The notes: a model not told the origin generated them from the sequence alone. DNA of 64,000 nt from Macrococcus capreoli (GCF_025628935.1 NZ_JAOTIS010000010.1:1-64000), one strand, 5' to 3'. Shown: positions 1 to 9,282, counted from the stretch's first letter. Numbers and translations are program-made.

Positions 1-40
1 TATTAACGTTGACATATTGTCATTCAGTTTTCAATGTTCA
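1..40 (-). other. rRNA operon leader fragment
   Basis: Read on the minus strand, this edge contains GAACATTGAAAACTGAATG followed by ACAATATGTCAACGTTAAT. I recognise these stretches as typical of the leader just before the 16S rRNA gene in Staphylococcaceae. The 16S gene itself would begin left of position 1, transcribed leftwards. No mature rRNA is inside the window. The recognition is from memory of staphylococcal leaders and not from a search. Confidence 0.7.
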
Positions 41-62
41 TTTTTTCGCGTTACAAGAATTA

Positions 63-91
63 ATATTAACATAACCCTCAACTCTTTGCAA
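63..91 (-). promoter_or_regulatory. rRNA operon promoter P3 (proximal)
   Basis: On the minus strand a -35 box TTGCAA (86-91) and a -10 box TAATAT (63-68) are separated by exactly 17 bp. It is the promoter closest to the rRNA leader at the window edge. An AGTGTAAAACT motif lies upstream, as it does upstream of P2, which suggests the two promoters arose by duplication. Confidence 0.65.
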
Positions 92-173
92 CACTTATTT
101 TTAAGAAGTTTTACACTCGCTTGATTATGTTCTTTCAAACATTTTCTCAAGCAGTAATTTAACTTGCTTTATT

Positions 174-202
174 ATATTACAGCGCTTAGAACAAAGTTTC
201 AA
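174..202 (-). promoter_or_regulatory. rRNA operon promoter P2
   Basis: On the minus strand a -35 box TTGAAA (197-202) is followed after 17 bp by a -10 box TAATAT (174-179). It is the middle one of three promoters that all point left into the rRNA operon. A short dyad AAGTGT/ACACTT overlaps its upstream side. Confidence 0.6.
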
Positions 203-253
203 GTGTTAGTTTTACACTTTTTCAACTTGTTTTTTTCGATGTAATTTTGTTGT

Positions 254-272
254 GTCGCTTGTTTTCAGCGAC
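254..272. other. Small hairpin in rRNA promoter region
   Basis: Arms GTCGCT and AGCGAC flank a 7-nt loop. On the plus strand it is followed by TTTTATAT and so looks like a weak terminator. On the minus strand it lies about 10 nt after the P1 start. Its role is unknown; it could shield the divergent ygzB side from transcription or affect the P1 transcript. Confidence 0.45.
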
Positions 273-278
273 TTTTAT

Positions 279-307
279 ATCTTAACAAGTTGAATATCTT
301 TCGTCAA
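279..307 (-). promoter_or_regulatory. rRNA operon promoter P1 with UP-like tract
   Basis: On the minus strand a -35 box TTGACG (302-307) and a -10 box TAAGAT (279-284) have a 17-bp spacer. Immediately upstream (about 310-350) is an A/T tract rich in A-runs on this strand, resembling an UP element, as expected for a strong rRNA promoter. A small hairpin (254-272) would lie near the 5' end of the transcript. Confidence 0.65.
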
Positions 308-466
308 TACTTTTTCTTAATTTTTTTATGATTTTTTTCTTTCTATATTTAGATTACTGGATTGTTTACTTTAACTACTAGCTCAATACTTAGAAATAAT
401 ATCAGGAATACTTCAATATCTAAAACAAACTTCATTTCTATTCGCTATATTTGTGCAACGAAATTA

Positions 467-475
467 TGATATAAT
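467..475 (+). promoter_or_regulatory. Extended -10 promoter of the ygzB-like gene
   Basis: TG-A-TATAAT forms an extended -10 element 31 bp before the TTG start at 506. I see no convincing -35 box at 17 bp, which fits an extended -10 promoter. Confidence 0.5.
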
Positions 476-505
476 GCTTTTCAGTATTATATAGGAGATG
501 ATGGT

Positions 506-922
506 TTGAAATTATTTAGTAAAAAACCAACAAGTAAAATAAATCGCATCCGCTCATGGGCTTTAGGTTTAATTTTTCTTGCGATGATCGTTATGTATAT
601 TGGATCGGCAATATTCTATTTCTATCATAGCCAGCTTATCTTTTCACTTTTCTTGTTATTAGGAACTATTTTATTCTTAATTAGTTTTGTCGTTTATTTC
701 TGGATTGGTATGCTTTCAACGAAAACGATTCAAGTACGCTGTCCTAATTGCGAGCAGTATACAAAAATGTTAGGTCGTGCCGATATTTGCGCAAACTGCA
801 ACCAGCCATTAACGTTAGATCCAGACCTGGAAGGTAAAGAATTTAACGAAGATTATAACAATGCAAGAAAAAGTAAAGCATTAGAAGCACAATTATCACA
901 CAATGAATCAGATAAAAAATAA
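506..922 (+). CDS. YgzB-like (DUF2614) zinc-ribbon membrane protein
   Basis: The 138-residue protein has a basic N-terminus, two membrane segments (about 18-38 and 43-68) and then a cytosolic zinc ribbon with CPNC (about 78-81) and CANC (about 95-98). This layout and its position next to perR match the YgzB/DUF2614 family, whose biochemical function is unknown. The start is a TTG at 506 preceded by AGGAG at 494-498; the ATGs just upstream run into a stop. The tail is charged and probably disordered. It converges on perR and shares a terminator with it. Confidence 0.8.
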   Translation: MKLFSKKPTSKINRIRSWALGLIFLAMIVMYIGSAIFYFYHSQLIFSLFLLLGTILFLISFVVYFWIGMLSTKTIQVRCPNCEQYTKMLGRADICANCNQPLTLDPDLEGKEFNEDYNNARKSKALEAQLSHNESDKK

Positions 923-948
923 AGGAAATCGCTAATTGCGATTTCCTT
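922..948. terminator. Bidirectional terminator between the ygzB-like gene and perR
   Basis: The 11-bp perfect arms AAGGAAATCGC and GCGATTTCCTT flank the loop TAATT, with A-runs on the left and T-runs on the right. It overlaps the stop codons of both convergent genes. Confidence 0.85.
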
Positions 949-1390
949 TTTTATTGAGACATTCAGGACAAACACCGTATATCTCCATACGATGGTGGGT
1001 TACAGCAAAACTTGTAATATGTTGTGCAATATGTTCAACTTCATCTAATCGTGGATAATGAAAATCTGTAATCTTACCACACTCACTACATATAACATGA
1101 TAATGATTATCTGTTTCAAAATCGTAACGACTCGCTGCATCTCCGTAAGTTAACTCTTTAACAAGTCCACTATCCTTAAATACTTTTAAATTGTTGTAAA
1201 CCGTTGCGACACTCATATTTGAAAATTGAGGAGATAAAGCTTTATAAATTTCATCAGCAGTTGGATGACTGTTTGATTCAATTAAAAACTTTAATACTGC
1301 TTGTCTTTGCGGTGTTATTCTCACGCCAGTTTTACGTAAACTTTGAATCGCTTCGTCAAGCATATGTTCCATATTTAATTCAGCTGACAT
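932..1390 (-). CDS. perR: Peroxide-responsive repressor PerR (Fur family)
   Basis: PerR is a dimeric metal-dependent repressor of peroxide defence and iron storage genes, inactivated by metal-catalysed histidine oxidation. The 152-residue protein has a winged helix (about 20-85) and a dimerisation domain with the structural zinc site C101-x2-C104 and C141-x2-C144. Candidate regulatory metal ligands are H42, D90, H96, H98 and D109, which align with those known from Bacillus PerR. I chose the second ATG (1390) because GAGGTG lies too close to the first (1393) and staphylococcal PerR begins MS. A Per-box-like dyad upstream suggests autoregulation. It neighbours the peroxiredoxin bcp. Confidence 0.93.
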   Translation of the reverse strand: MSAELNMEHMLDEAIQSLRKTGVRITPQRQAVLKFLIESNSHPTADEIYKALSPQFSNMSVATVYNNLKVFKDSGLVKELTYGDAASRYDFETDNHYHVICSECGKITDFHYPRLDEVEHIAQHITSFAVTHHRMEIYGVCPECLNKKGNRN

Positions 1391-1410
1391 CATAACACCT
1401 CGTTTCTACT

Positions 1411-1425
1411 TTATAGTAATTCTAT
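1411..1425. promoter_or_regulatory. Candidate PerR box upstream of perR
   Basis: TTATAGTAATTCTAT matches the Per box TTATAATnATTATAA at 12 of 15 positions and lies about 20 bp before the perR start. It would allow autoregulation, which is known for PerR in related bacteria. This is a motif match only. Confidence 0.45.
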
Positions 1426-1483
1426 TTTACATTCTTTTTTTCAACAATGTCAAATGACTATCCTCATTTGGCATTCAAATTCA

Positions 1484-1939
1484 TTATTTCAACACTTTAT
1501 GAATCTCTTCCATTTGCTGTTTTACTTTAACACCATCGAAGTAAGCTAATACTTTATTTTCCTCATCTAATATAATTGTCGTTCTTACAATCCCCATTGA
1601 TTCTTTCCCGAACGATTTCTTCATACGATAAATATTGAGCGTTTCCGAATATTGATAGTTTTCATCAACAAGTAAATCAAACTTTAAATTGTGTTTGTTA
1701 ATAAAATTAGTGTGTTTCGTCTTACTATCACCACTAACACCATATACTTGAACACCTAAATCATTCAAGTTTTCTAAATTATCATTAAAGTCACATGCTT
1801 GTATCGTGCATGTCGGCGTGTTATCTCTCGGATAAAAATACAATATTGTCTTTTGTCCTAGTAAAGATTCGTTCGTTACAACTTCTCCATTTTGATTTTC
1901 CATTGCAAATGCAGGTAAATTATCACCAATTTTCAACAT
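1484..1939 (-). CDS. bcp: Thiol peroxidase Bcp (peroxiredoxin, AhpC/TSA family)
   Basis: This cytosolic peroxiredoxin reduces H2O2 and organic hydroperoxides with thioredoxin as the usual reductant. The 151-residue protein carries the peroxidatic Cys44 in TPTCT and a second Cys49 five residues later, the arrangement of atypical 2-Cys Bcp proteins. The conserved FYPRDNTP segment precedes it. The start at 1939 is set by AGGAGG at 1945-1950; a longer reading would run through this ribosome binding site. It is divergent from gsaB and next to perR, consistent with a peroxide-stress context. Confidence 0.92.
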   Translation of the reverse strand: MLKIGDNLPAFAMENQNGEVVTNESLLGQKTILYFYPRDNTPTCTIQACDFNDNLENLNDLGVQVYGVSGDSKTKHTNFINKHNLKFDLLVDENYQYSETLNIYRMKKSFGKESMGIVRTTIILDEENKVLAYFDGVKVKQQMEEIHKVLK

Positions 1940-1968
1940 TTTAATCCTCCTAATCAAAATTTCTTTAT

Positions 1969-1981
1969 TACTATGATAGTA
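1969..1981. promoter_or_regulatory. Dyad between bcp and gsaB
   Basis: TACTATGATAGTA is a perfect 6-1-6 palindrome in the 79-bp divergent gap between bcp and gsaB. Its 7-1-7 spacing and position resemble Fur/PerR-type operators, but the match to the Per box is only about 9 of 15, so the binding protein is open. Confidence 0.35.
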
Positions 1982-2018
1982 TAGTAGACGAAAATACTAA
2001 ACAAAAGAGGTTGATAAA

Positions 2019-3317
2019 ATGGATTTTACAAATTCTGAACGTATACAAAAACGCGCAAACGAAGCAATTCTAGGTGGCGTTAACTCACCTTCACGATCAT
2101 ATAAAGCTGTTGGCGGAGGTGCTCCTGTTGTTATGGCTCGCGGTGAAGGTGCTTACTTCTATGATGTTGATGGGAATAAGTATATCGATTATTTAGCAGC
2201 ATATGGTCCGATTATTACCGGGCATGCACATCCACATATTACTAAAGCGATCAAACGCGCTGCAGAAAATGGTGTATTATACGGAACACCTACAGAACAC
2301 GAAGTGATATTTGCTGAAATGTTAAAAGAAGCAATACCATCATTAGAGAAAGTACGTTTCGTGAATTCAGGTACTGAAGCTGTTATGACAACGATTCGTG
2401 TTGCAAGAGCATTTACAAAACGTGATAAAATCATCAAATTTGCTGGATGTTATCACGGTCACTCAGACTTAGTATTAGTTGCAGCAGGTAGTGGTCCTTC
2501 TCAGCTTGGGACGCCTGACTCTGCGGGTGTGCCTAAAAGTGTAGCGCAAGAAGTAATTACAGTGCCTTTTAATGATATCGAGCAATTTAAAGAAGCGTTC
2601 CATCATTTCGGTGATCAAATTGCCGGGGTATTAGTTGAACCTATCGTTGGGAACTTCGGTATTGTAGAACCAAAAGAAGGTTTCTTGCAAGCAGTCAACG
2701 ATATTGCACACGAACATGGTGCACTAGTAATTTACGATGAAGTCATTACAGCATTCCGTTTCATGTATGGCGGTGCACAAGATTTATTAGGTGTGAAACC
2801 TGATTTAACAGCATTCGGTAAAGTAATCGGTGGTGGATTGCCAATCGGTGCTTATGGTGGTCGCCAGGATATTATGGAACACGTTGCGCCACTTGGACCG
2901 ACATATCAAGCTGGTACAATGGCTGGTAACCCATTAAGTATGCAGGCAGGTATCGCTTTACTTGAAGTCATTAAACAAGATGGTGTGTATGAAGAATTAG
3001 ATCGATTAGGTAAATTATTAGAAGACGGTATGCTTGAATTAATTCAAAAATACAACATTCGTGCAACGATTAACCGTTTAAAAGGTGCGATGACAATCTA
3101 CTTCACTGATGAAACAGTAGTAAACTACGAACAAGCTGAGAATACTGACGGAGAGGCATTCGCGAAGTTCTTCAAATTAATGTTAAACCAAGGCATCAAC
3201 TTAGCTCCTTCTAAGTATGAAGCGTGGTTTATCACAACAGAGCACACTGAACAGGATATTAAGGACACATTAGTTGCTGTTGAAAATGCATTCAAAGAAA
3301 TGTCTATTGAAAAATAA
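2019..3317 (+). CDS. gsaB: Glutamate-1-semialdehyde 2,1-aminomutase, second type (GsaB/HemL2)
   Basis: This PLP enzyme converts glutamate-1-semialdehyde to 5-aminolevulinate, the C5-pathway precursor of haem. The 432-residue protein has the class-III aminotransferase fold: the substrate loop GGVNSPSR near residue 20, the YDEV motif with the PLP-contacting Asp (about 240-243) and the PLP lysine in FGKVIGGG (about 267). The start ATG has AGAGG upstream. Staphylococci have one hemL in the main hem cluster and this second copy beside bcp and perR, so it is likely the accessory paralogue. Confidence 0.92.
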   Translation: MDFTNSERIQKRANEAILGGVNSPSRSYKAVGGGAPVVMARGEGAYFYDVDGNKYIDYLAAYGPIITGHAHPHITKAIKRAAENGVLYGTPTEHEVIFAEMLKEAIPSLEKVRFVNSGTEAVMTTIRVARAFTKRDKIIKFAGCYHGHSDLVLVAAGSGPSQLGTPDSAGVPKSVAQEVITVPFNDIEQFKEAFHHFGDQIAGVLVEPIVGNFGIVEPKEGFLQAVNDIAHEHGALVIYDEVITAFRFMYGGAQDLLGVKPDLTAFGKVIGGGLPIGAYGGRQDIMEHVAPLGPTYQAGTMAGNPLSMQAGIALLEVIKQDGVYEELDRLGKLLEDGMLELIQKYNIRATINRLKGAMTIYFTDETVVNYEQAENTDGEAFAKFFKLMLNQGINLAPSKYEAWFITTEHTEQDIKDTLVAVENAFKEMSIEK

Positions 3318-3371
3318 ATAAAATTCATGTATAAGTGTACTATCAATTAAATAATGAGGTAGATAGATGAT

Positions 3372-4457
3372 ATGAAATTAGGCGCACGTATATTAAAAAC
3401 AGGCATTGCAATTATTATTTCATTATTTATTGCACACGCATTTAACGCACCCGGCGCTATTGTTGCTGGTATCTCAGCACTATTCGCTATGCAACCGAAT
3501 GTATACCGATCCTTCAAAACAATTATTGAACAGTTCCAGGGAAACCTTATCGGCGCAGTATTAGCTGTAATTATGGCACATTTATTCGGTTTCCATATTG
3601 TGATTATCGGTATTACATCTATATTACTTATCTCAATTTTACAACGTTTTAACTTATCTCATGTTACAGGATTAGCTGTTGTGACACAGCTCATTATTAT
3701 GGATCATCAGGATGGTAATTTCTTAGAATCTGCTGCCTATCGATTTACGTTCGTCATGATCGGCGTATTAAGTGCATTCGTTGTAAACACATTATTTTTA
3801 CCACCTAAATTTGAAACGAAAATGTATTACAACTGTTTAAATATAAGTGGTGATATCTTTAAATGGATTCGTTTAGAAATAAACGGTTCTACTGAATTCC
3901 ATGCGGTTAAACGTGATATTGATGATATACGAAGTAGAATTGAAAAAGTAGAAGAACAGTACAACTTATATAAAGAAGAGCGCGCCTATTCTAAAAAAGG
4001 CAGCATTCGTAACATTCGAAAAAAAATTATCTTTAAAGAAATCATTCTGGCAACTCGACGTGCACACGATGTACTTAGAAAACTGCATCGTTATGAAAAT
4101 GATGTGATAAATTTACCTGAAGATTTGAAAATACAAATAAAATTTGAACTTGATGAATTGATGACGATACATGAAGAAATACTGATGCGTGTATCTCAGA
4201 AAGTTCCAGCTAATAAAATTGACGACAATTATATGATTAACGAAGCATTTAAAGAAAATATATTAGACGCATTCTTAAGAGAAATTAATCAAGCAAAGGA
4301 TCCAGAGTATAGTAAGGAACATGTGCTTATTGTCATCGGCACCATATTTGATTACCGAGATCGCCTCGAACATCTGGACCGTATTACGCATAGTTTCTAT
4401 AAGTATCATAAAGATGATAAGAAGATTACGATACAAAATGAAAGCGTTGATATATAG
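3372..4457 (+). CDS. FUSC/aromatic acid exporter family membrane protein
   Basis: The 361-residue protein has an N-terminal half of about five or six hydrophobic segments (residues 1-145) and a C-terminal cytosolic helical half rich in charged residues. This is the layout of the ArAE/FUSC family (DUF939 type) and its C-terminal domain. The family is linked to export of aromatic acids in Gram-negatives, but the substrate in Firmicutes is unknown. The first segment contains GARILKTG, also seen as GARTIKTG in the paralogue at 28596-29591. It stands alone and is followed by a strong terminator. Confidence 0.8.
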   Translation: MKLGARILKTGIAIIISLFIAHAFNAPGAIVAGISALFAMQPNVYRSFKTIIEQFQGNLIGAVLAVIMAHLFGFHIVIIGITSILLISILQRFNLSHVTGLAVVTQLIIMDHQDGNFLESAAYRFTFVMIGVLSAFVVNTLFLPPKFETKMYYNCLNISGDIFKWIRLEINGSTEFHAVKRDIDDIRSRIEKVEEQYNLYKEERAYSKKGSIRNIRKKIIFKEIILATRRAHDVLRKLHRYENDVINLPEDLKIQIKFELDELMTIHEEILMRVSQKVPANKIDDNYMINEAFKENILDAFLREINQAKDPEYSKEHVLIVIGTIFDYRDRLEHLDRITHSFYKYHKDDKKITIQNESVDI

Positions 4458-4481
4458 GAAGAGACGGTCTGAAATGCGTTT

Positions 4482-4517
4482 AGACTATTAATCAATAACG
4501 ATTAATAGTCTTTTTTT
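4482..4517. terminator. Terminator between the FUSC gene and mpg
   Basis: The perfect 12-bp arms AGACTATTAATC and GATTAATAGTCT are followed by seven T. It serves the plus-strand FUSC gene and lies at the 3' end of convergent mpg. Confidence 0.85.
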
Positions 4518-5118
4518 ATTGCCATCCATTATTGTCTTCTACTTTTACTCGATCCTTTGAGACATATGGATTGCCCTGCACCGTAAATCGATATAAATAT
4601 TCCACTGCTTCCTCTTTATTATCAATGCCAATTCGTTTACTTCCGATAATGACTTTAGGAATTTTCCCTTCAGAAATTTGAATCGGCCCTTCATTAAGTC
4701 TGAGACCATTATGCAAATCTCGCTTCACACCTAAACTTTGTGTTAACTTACCAGGCCCATCTGTTAAATTGACATTTCTACCGCGTCTTGCAATCATCGT
4801 ATTAATTCCTTCAACTGGTTCAATCCCTCTGATCAGAACCCCTTCAGGATGCGCTACATCACGTGTTATAAAATTCATACAATGATGTCCGTGCATCGTA
4901 TAAACATAAATCCCACCATAATCACGATACATCATTTCATTCTTCTTATTTCTTTTTAATTGATATGTATGTGCTGCCTTATCAAGCTCACCTAAATATG
5001 CTTCTACTTCAGTGATATAGCCACTCGTAATTTTACCGTCGATATTGGTAGTTATTTTTTTACCTAGCAAATGTTTTGCTGCATGTATTGTATCATCTTT
5101 TAGAAAACTCAAATCCAA
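4516..5118 (-). CDS. DNA-3-methyladenine glycosylase (AAG/Mpg family)
   Basis: This enzyme excises alkylated purines such as 3-methyladenine in base-excision repair. The protein shows the family landmarks: TSGYITEVEAYLG with the catalytic Glu, the GGIYVYTMHGHHCMNF segment, and GVLIRGIEPVEG. About 200 residues is the usual bacterial length. GAGGTG lies only a few bases before the TTG at 5118, which I prefer as start because the upstream GTG (5127) is inside the ribosome binding site. It is single and convergent with the FUSC gene. Confidence 0.88.
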   Translation of the reverse strand: MDLSFLKDDTIHAAKHLLGKKITTNIDGKITSGYITEVEAYLGELDKAAHTYQLKRNKKNEMMYRDYGGIYVYTMHGHHCMNFITRDVAHPEGVLIRGIEPVEGINTMIARRGRNVNLTDGPGKLTQSLGVKRDLHNGLRLNEGPIQISEGKIPKVIIGSKRIGIDNKEEAVEYLYRFTVQGNPYVSKDRVKVEDNNGWQ

Positions 5119-5179
5119 TTCAATCACCTCAAAGATTAGTTTACCCCATTGAAGGTTGTATCAGTCATTATGTAGTACT

Positions 5180-5202
5180 GAAATTGGGGATTCTCCAATT
5201 TC
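5180..5202. other. Hairpin upstream of mpg
   Basis: The arms GAAATTGG and CCAATTTC flank a 7-nt loop. It has no T-run and lies in the gap between two minus-strand genes. The function is unknown; it may be an mRNA 5' structure of mpg. Confidence 0.35.
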
Positions 5203-5249
5203 AATCCAAATTTCAACCACGATTCTCAAACCCAATTACAACAAAAAAC

Positions 5250-5271
5250 AGCAAACCCTATAGAGTTTGCT
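5250..5271 (-). terminator. Terminator after the glutamate-synthase-like gene
   Basis: AGCAAAC and GTTTGCT arms form a hairpin just after the stop codon at 5280; on the minus strand it runs into TGTTTTTTGTTG. Confidence 0.7.
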
Positions 5272-5279
5272 GCTGTTCA

Positions 5280-6878
5280 TTAACTTACTTCTTTCAAAGC
5301 TTTATACATTCTATTCACATACTGCTCACCAGTTATAATTTCACCATTCTCAGTACGATATAACAAATGTTTCGCTTTAATTTGTGTCGGACTCTCAACC
5401 CCGCATGCTGCCGCTAAATTAAATAGTCCTTCATGCATACTAACGACATAGTTCGTCACACGATACTGTTTCTCTTCTACCACTAATCCTTTTTCTTTCT
5501 CTGGATCCGTTGTGGCAACACCGACAGGACAATCATTCGTATGACATTGTTGTGCCATAATACATCCAACACTCATCATCATTGCACGTGCAACTTGTAC
5601 TAAATCTGCACCTAACCCTAAAGCAATCGCCACTTTATCTGGTGTAATTAATTTACCTGAAGCAATAATCTTAATATCATCTCTCAAGCCATTCTCAACA
5701 AGCACTGCATTTAATATCGGTAACCCTGAGAATAACGGTAGTCCAACAGTATCTTCTAATTCCTGATACGTTGCACCTGTTCCCCCTTCACCACCATCAA
5801 TCGTAATAAAATCCGGATAAATACCTGTTGATTTCATATCAGCCACTAAACTATAGAGCATGTCTAAGTTACCGACAACCATCTTAAATCCTACTGGTTT
5901 ACCACTTAACGTTTGTAATCGCGCTACAAAGTTTAACAGATCAATATTATTCTCCATAAACGTAAATCTATTCGGTGAGTTGATTGTTGTATAAGGTTTA
6001 ACATTACGAATACGTGCAATCTCTTCAGTAACCTTCTCCGCTTCAACGTGGCCACCACGCGTCTTAGCCCCTTGTGCAAGTTTAATCTCAAATGCTTTCA
6101 CATATTCGTTATTCGCCTTCTTCATAAAATGCTCTTCACTGAAATTACCATCCTCATCTCGCACTCCGAATAATCCAGGTCCGATTTGAAAAATAATATC
6201 ACATTGCCCGCTTAAGTGATGATCACTTAAGCCACCTTCACCTGTATTCATCCACGTTGTAGCTAATCCTAAACCTTTTGACAGAGCAGAAATTGCATTT
6301 TTACCTAAAGCTCCATAACTCATACCTGACTGTCCGATTAATCGTTTCACGTAAAATGGATGTTTGCGGTTTGCCCCTAACACAACAGCATGTTCATCTG
6401 TTAACATATATGGATCAACTGACGCCTCTTCTCGATGCTCTTTCCTTGAAAATAATCCTTCTGCATCTAATTTATATACTTTCGTATTAACTTTCGTTTG
6501 CTGATCCACTGCAAGTTCATTCGGCTGCTTCGGAAATATTGAGTTTTGAATATAAAATCCTGGTGCATTAAAGTCACGTCTGGAACCAAATCCACCGATA
6601 CGAGATTTATATTTACCTGCTTTCACAACATCTAAATAATCTTTTCTGGAAAATGGCGTTGACTCATTGTCCGATTGAATTAAATATTGTCGCATTTCTG
6701 GCCCAATCTTCTCAAAGAAATAACGTACTCGCCCAAGTACAGGATAGTTCCTTAATATACTATGTTGATGTTGTTTCTTATCGACAAAGATTAAAGAAAT
6801 GATGCCAATCGCAACAATCAAAAAGATAACTAACAGAACTGTATCCACAATCAATTGAATTGTTTGTAATAAGTCCAA
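5280..6878 (-). CDS. FMN-binding glutamate synthase family protein (membrane-anchored)
   Basis: The 532-residue protein has an N-terminal membrane segment (about 10-32) followed by a glutamate-synthase-type alpha/beta barrel. GGEGGTGATYQE (about 364-375) is the FMN-phosphate region. A Cys cluster in CIMAQQCHTNDCPVGV (about 442-457) matches the 3Fe-4S binding loop. It lacks the glutaminase domain, so it is not a complete glutamate synthase; the substrate of this stand-alone family is not established. The start is TTG at 6878 with AGGGGG eight bases upstream. It is the downstream partner of the ABC exporter on the same strand, though 60 bp apart. Confidence 0.85.
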   Translation of the reverse strand: MDLLQTIQLIVDTVLLVIFLIVAIGIISLIFVDKKQHQHSILRNYPVLGRVRYFFEKIGPEMRQYLIQSDNESTPFSRKDYLDVVKAGKYKSRIGGFGSRRDFNAPGFYIQNSIFPKQPNELAVDQQTKVNTKVYKLDAEGLFSRKEHREEASVDPYMLTDEHAVVLGANRKHPFYVKRLIGQSGMSYGALGKNAISALSKGLGLATTWMNTGEGGLSDHHLSGQCDIIFQIGPGLFGVRDEDGNFSEEHFMKKANNEYVKAFEIKLAQGAKTRGGHVEAEKVTEEIARIRNVKPYTTINSPNRFTFMENNIDLLNFVARLQTLSGKPVGFKMVVGNLDMLYSLVADMKSTGIYPDFITIDGGEGGTGATYQELEDTVGLPLFSGLPILNAVLVENGLRDDIKIIASGKLITPDKVAIALGLGADLVQVARAMMMSVGCIMAQQCHTNDCPVGVATTDPEKEKGLVVEEKQYRVTNYVVSMHEGLFNLAAACGVESPTQIKAKHLLYRTENGEIITGEQYVNRMYKALKEVS

Positions 6879-6938
6879 AATAATAACCCCCTATGCATGA
6901 TATTTCTATCATACTATAGGGGGTTCATTCATACAAAG

Positions 6939-8684
6939 CTATTCCGCATCTAAATGTTGTATTGAATATAAATTATAATAATGTGATTTATTATGCATTA
7001 ATTCCTGATGTGTACCTATTTCGACAATTTCACCATTTTGAATAACAACAATCTTATCCGCATGTGTAATCGTAGATAATCTGTGAGCAACAATCACTGT
7101 TGTTCTATCTTTCGATAATGTTTCTAATGCTTCCTGAATCACCGCTTCACTTTCTAAATCCAGCGCACTCGTCGCTTCATCCAGAATTAAAATCGGTGGA
7201 TTCTTTAAGAACACACGTGATATCGCTACACGTTGTTTCTGACCGCCTGATAATTTCACACCGCGCTCACCGACTTCTGTATCATATCCATCTGGTAAGC
7301 TCATGATAAAGTCATGTGCATTGGCAAGTTTCGCTGCATAAATCATTTCTTCTTCAGTCGCATTCGGTTTACCAAGTAATATATTTTCTCTAATAGATTC
7401 TGAGAATAATATATTATCCTGCATTACCATACCGATTTGTGTACGTAAGCTTTCAATTGAGTAATCTTTCAATGGGACATGATCTATCTCAATCGCACCA
7501 CTCGTCACATCATAAAATCTAGGAATTAAACTAATCATCGTTGATTTACCGCCACCACTCATACCGACAAAGGCAACTGTTTCACCACTGTTAATTTCAA
7601 GGTTAACGTTGTGTAATACTTCGTTATCCCCCTCATTATATTTAAAGCCTACATTTTTAAAGCTTATATCACCATGCTGCACTTTAATATCGCGTGCATG
7701 TGGCTCATCTTTCACATCATATGGTTCATCAAATAACTGGAACATACGATCCATCGATGCCATACTTTGCGTCAATGTAGTAGATGATGAGACTAATCGA
7801 CGTAATGGTCCGTATAAACGATCTAAATATGCAATAAATGCTGCTAGACTACCCACAGTTAGTCCGCCTTCAATGACTAAATAAGCACCAAATCCTACAA
7901 CGAGTAGCGGTCCGATATCTGTAATCGTATTGATAACCGCGAAACTTTTAGCATTCCATCGCGTGTGATCTGTCGCTTTCGTTAAGAAATTCTTATTACG
8001 TTTATTAAAGCGTTCGTTCTCTTCCTCTTCAATTGCAAAAGTCTTAATGACAGTCATCCCTTGCACACGCTCATGTAAAAATCCTTGCACTTCAGCAAGT
8101 GATTGACTACGTGCACGTGTTAATTTACGTAAGTTACCAAAGAAATAATAAATACTAAACATATAGAACGGGAAGACAATTAATGAGATTAACGTTAACT
8201 TCACGCTCATCGTAAACATGATTGCAAGTGCGATGATAATCGTCACTAAATCTAACCATACATTCATTAATCCAGTTACGATAAAGTCTTTCGTCGACTC
8301 TACATCATTTATCACACGCGAAATGACTTCTCCAACTTTATTATTTGAATAGAACCTTACACTTAATGCTTGTAAATGTTTATATAATTTCTTACGAATG
8401 TCATATAAAATCTTGTTACTTGTCCATTGCGCTAAATATTGTCGATAGTATTCAACAGGTGGACGGATGACTACAAAGATAAAGCCGAATATTAATAATG
8501 AATTCATTAAAGCAGATTTCTTCTCTGCTACACTCATCGCACCATTTTGAATGACGTCATCAATGACATATTTAATCAGTAAAGGAATCAATAACGGTAT
8601 ACCAAACTTTAGAATTCCAATTGCAATTGTTAAAATAATGAGCAGCCAATAAGGTTTAACAAACTGCATATAGCGTTTTATCAT
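6939..8684 (-). CDS. Multidrug/lipid ABC exporter, Sav1866 orthologue
   Basis: This is a homodimeric half-transporter of the ABCB type. The 581-residue chain has six membrane helices (residues 1-320) and a C-terminal ATPase with Walker A GMSGGGKS (about 374-381), signature LSGGQ (about 478-482), Walker B ILILDEA and H-loop AHR. The sequence runs close to S. aureus Sav1866 throughout, for example [18 protein letters not shown]. Known substrates of that protein are hydrophobic drugs in vitro; the physiological one is unsettled. The start ATG has AAAGGAG upstream. All catalytic motifs are intact. Confidence 0.95.
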   Translation of the reverse strand: MIKRYMQFVKPYWLLIILTIAIGILKFGIPLLIPLLIKYVIDDVIQNGAMSVAEKKSALMNSLLIFGFIFVVIRPPVEYYRQYLAQWTSNKILYDIRKKLYKHLQALSVRFYSNNKVGEVISRVINDVESTKDFIVTGLMNVWLDLVTIIIALAIMFTMSVKLTLISLIVFPFYMFSIYYFFGNLRKLTRARSQSLAEVQGFLHERVQGMTVIKTFAIEEEENERFNKRNKNFLTKATDHTRWNAKSFAVINTITDIGPLLVVGFGAYLVIEGGLTVGSLAAFIAYLDRLYGPLRRLVSSSTTLTQSMASMDRMFQLFDEPYDVKDEPHARDIKVQHGDISFKNVGFKYNEGDNEVLHNVNLEINSGETVAFVGMSGGGKSTMISLIPRFYDVTSGAIEIDHVPLKDYSIESLRTQIGMVMQDNILFSESIRENILLGKPNATEEEMIYAAKLANAHDFIMSLPDGYDTEVGERGVKLSGGQKQRVAISRVFLKNPPILILDEATSALDLESEAVIQEALETLSKDRTTVIVAHRLSTITHADKIVVIQNGEIVEIGTHQELMHNKSHYYNLYSIQHLDAE

Positions 8685-8706
8685 GTAAAATCTCCTTTTA
8701 ACAAAA

Positions 8707-8737
8707 TTAAATCAACCTAACGCATAGGTTGATTTAA
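8707..8737 (-). terminator. Terminator of ntdP
   Basis: The 13-bp arms TTAAATCAACCTA and TAGGTTGATTTAA flank a 5-nt loop, overlapping the last codons of the minus-strand phosphatase gene. The following AT tract has few consecutive T, so termination may be partial. Confidence 0.6.
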
Positions 8738-9282
8738 TCTTTCATTCTTTTCTGGAAATGAAATCTTTCTTGCCACACTTTAATGAAGTCCGGCGCAAAT
8801 GGTCCCTTTTTCCTTTCAATCCATTGCTGCAAAATATCAACGTTTCGTCTTAGGATAACATCAATCTCTTTTGGATAATTCATCTGTTTCATATGTTGCT
8901 GATACTCATCCTCATCCAATAAGTGATACTTACCATTTGGATAGACTTTAATATCTAAGTCATAATCAATATATTTAATGGCCTCTGTATCGTAAATAAA
9001 TGGTGATGATAAATTGCAATAATAGTACACACCATCTTCTCTAAACATACAAATGACATTAAACCAATACTCAGAATGAAAGTATACGATAGCCGGCTCT
9101 CGAGTGACCCATGTTCTGCCATCACTTTCAGTTACAAGCGTTCGATTATTCCCCCCAATGATAACGTGATTCGTCCCTTTTAAAATCGTTGTTTCAGACC
9201 AGACTCTGTGGATTTTTCCGTTATGTTTATAACTTTGTATCTGAACATTCTGGCCTTCTTTTGGTATGGATTCTTTGACCAT
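8734..9282 (-). CDS. ntdP: Nucleoside tri-/diphosphate phosphatase (DUF402 family)
   Basis: The protein of about 182 residues hydrolyses NTPs and NDPs in its characterised staphylococcal relative. The DUF402 beta-barrel signature is clear: [25 protein letters not shown] and YCNLSSPF, then the acidic [10 protein letters not shown] strand with metal-binding Asp residues and LDEDEYQ. The start at 9282 follows AGGTGG by eight bases; the GTG further upstream overlaps that site. It lies between the ABC exporter and mutY on the same strand. Confidence 0.88.
   Translation of the reverse strand: MVKESIPKEGQNVQIQSYKHNGKIHRVWSETTILKGTNHVIIGGNNRTLVTESDGRTWVTREPAIVYFHSEYWFNVICMFREDGVYYYCNLSSPFIYDTEAIKYIDYDLDIKVYPNGKYHLLDEDEYQQHMKQMNYPKEIDVILRRNVDILQQWIERKKGPFAPDFIKVWQERFHFQKRMKD

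Noticed and set aside
1-505. Complete rRNA or tRNA gene at the left edge
   Set aside because: Only leader-like sequence and promoters are present; no mature 16S sequence and no cloverleaf could be identified.
1204-1395. Small plus-strand ORF antisense to perR
   Set aside because: It is an antisense frame of a well-supported gene with no ribosome binding site. Other antisense frames across the window were dismissed for the same reason.
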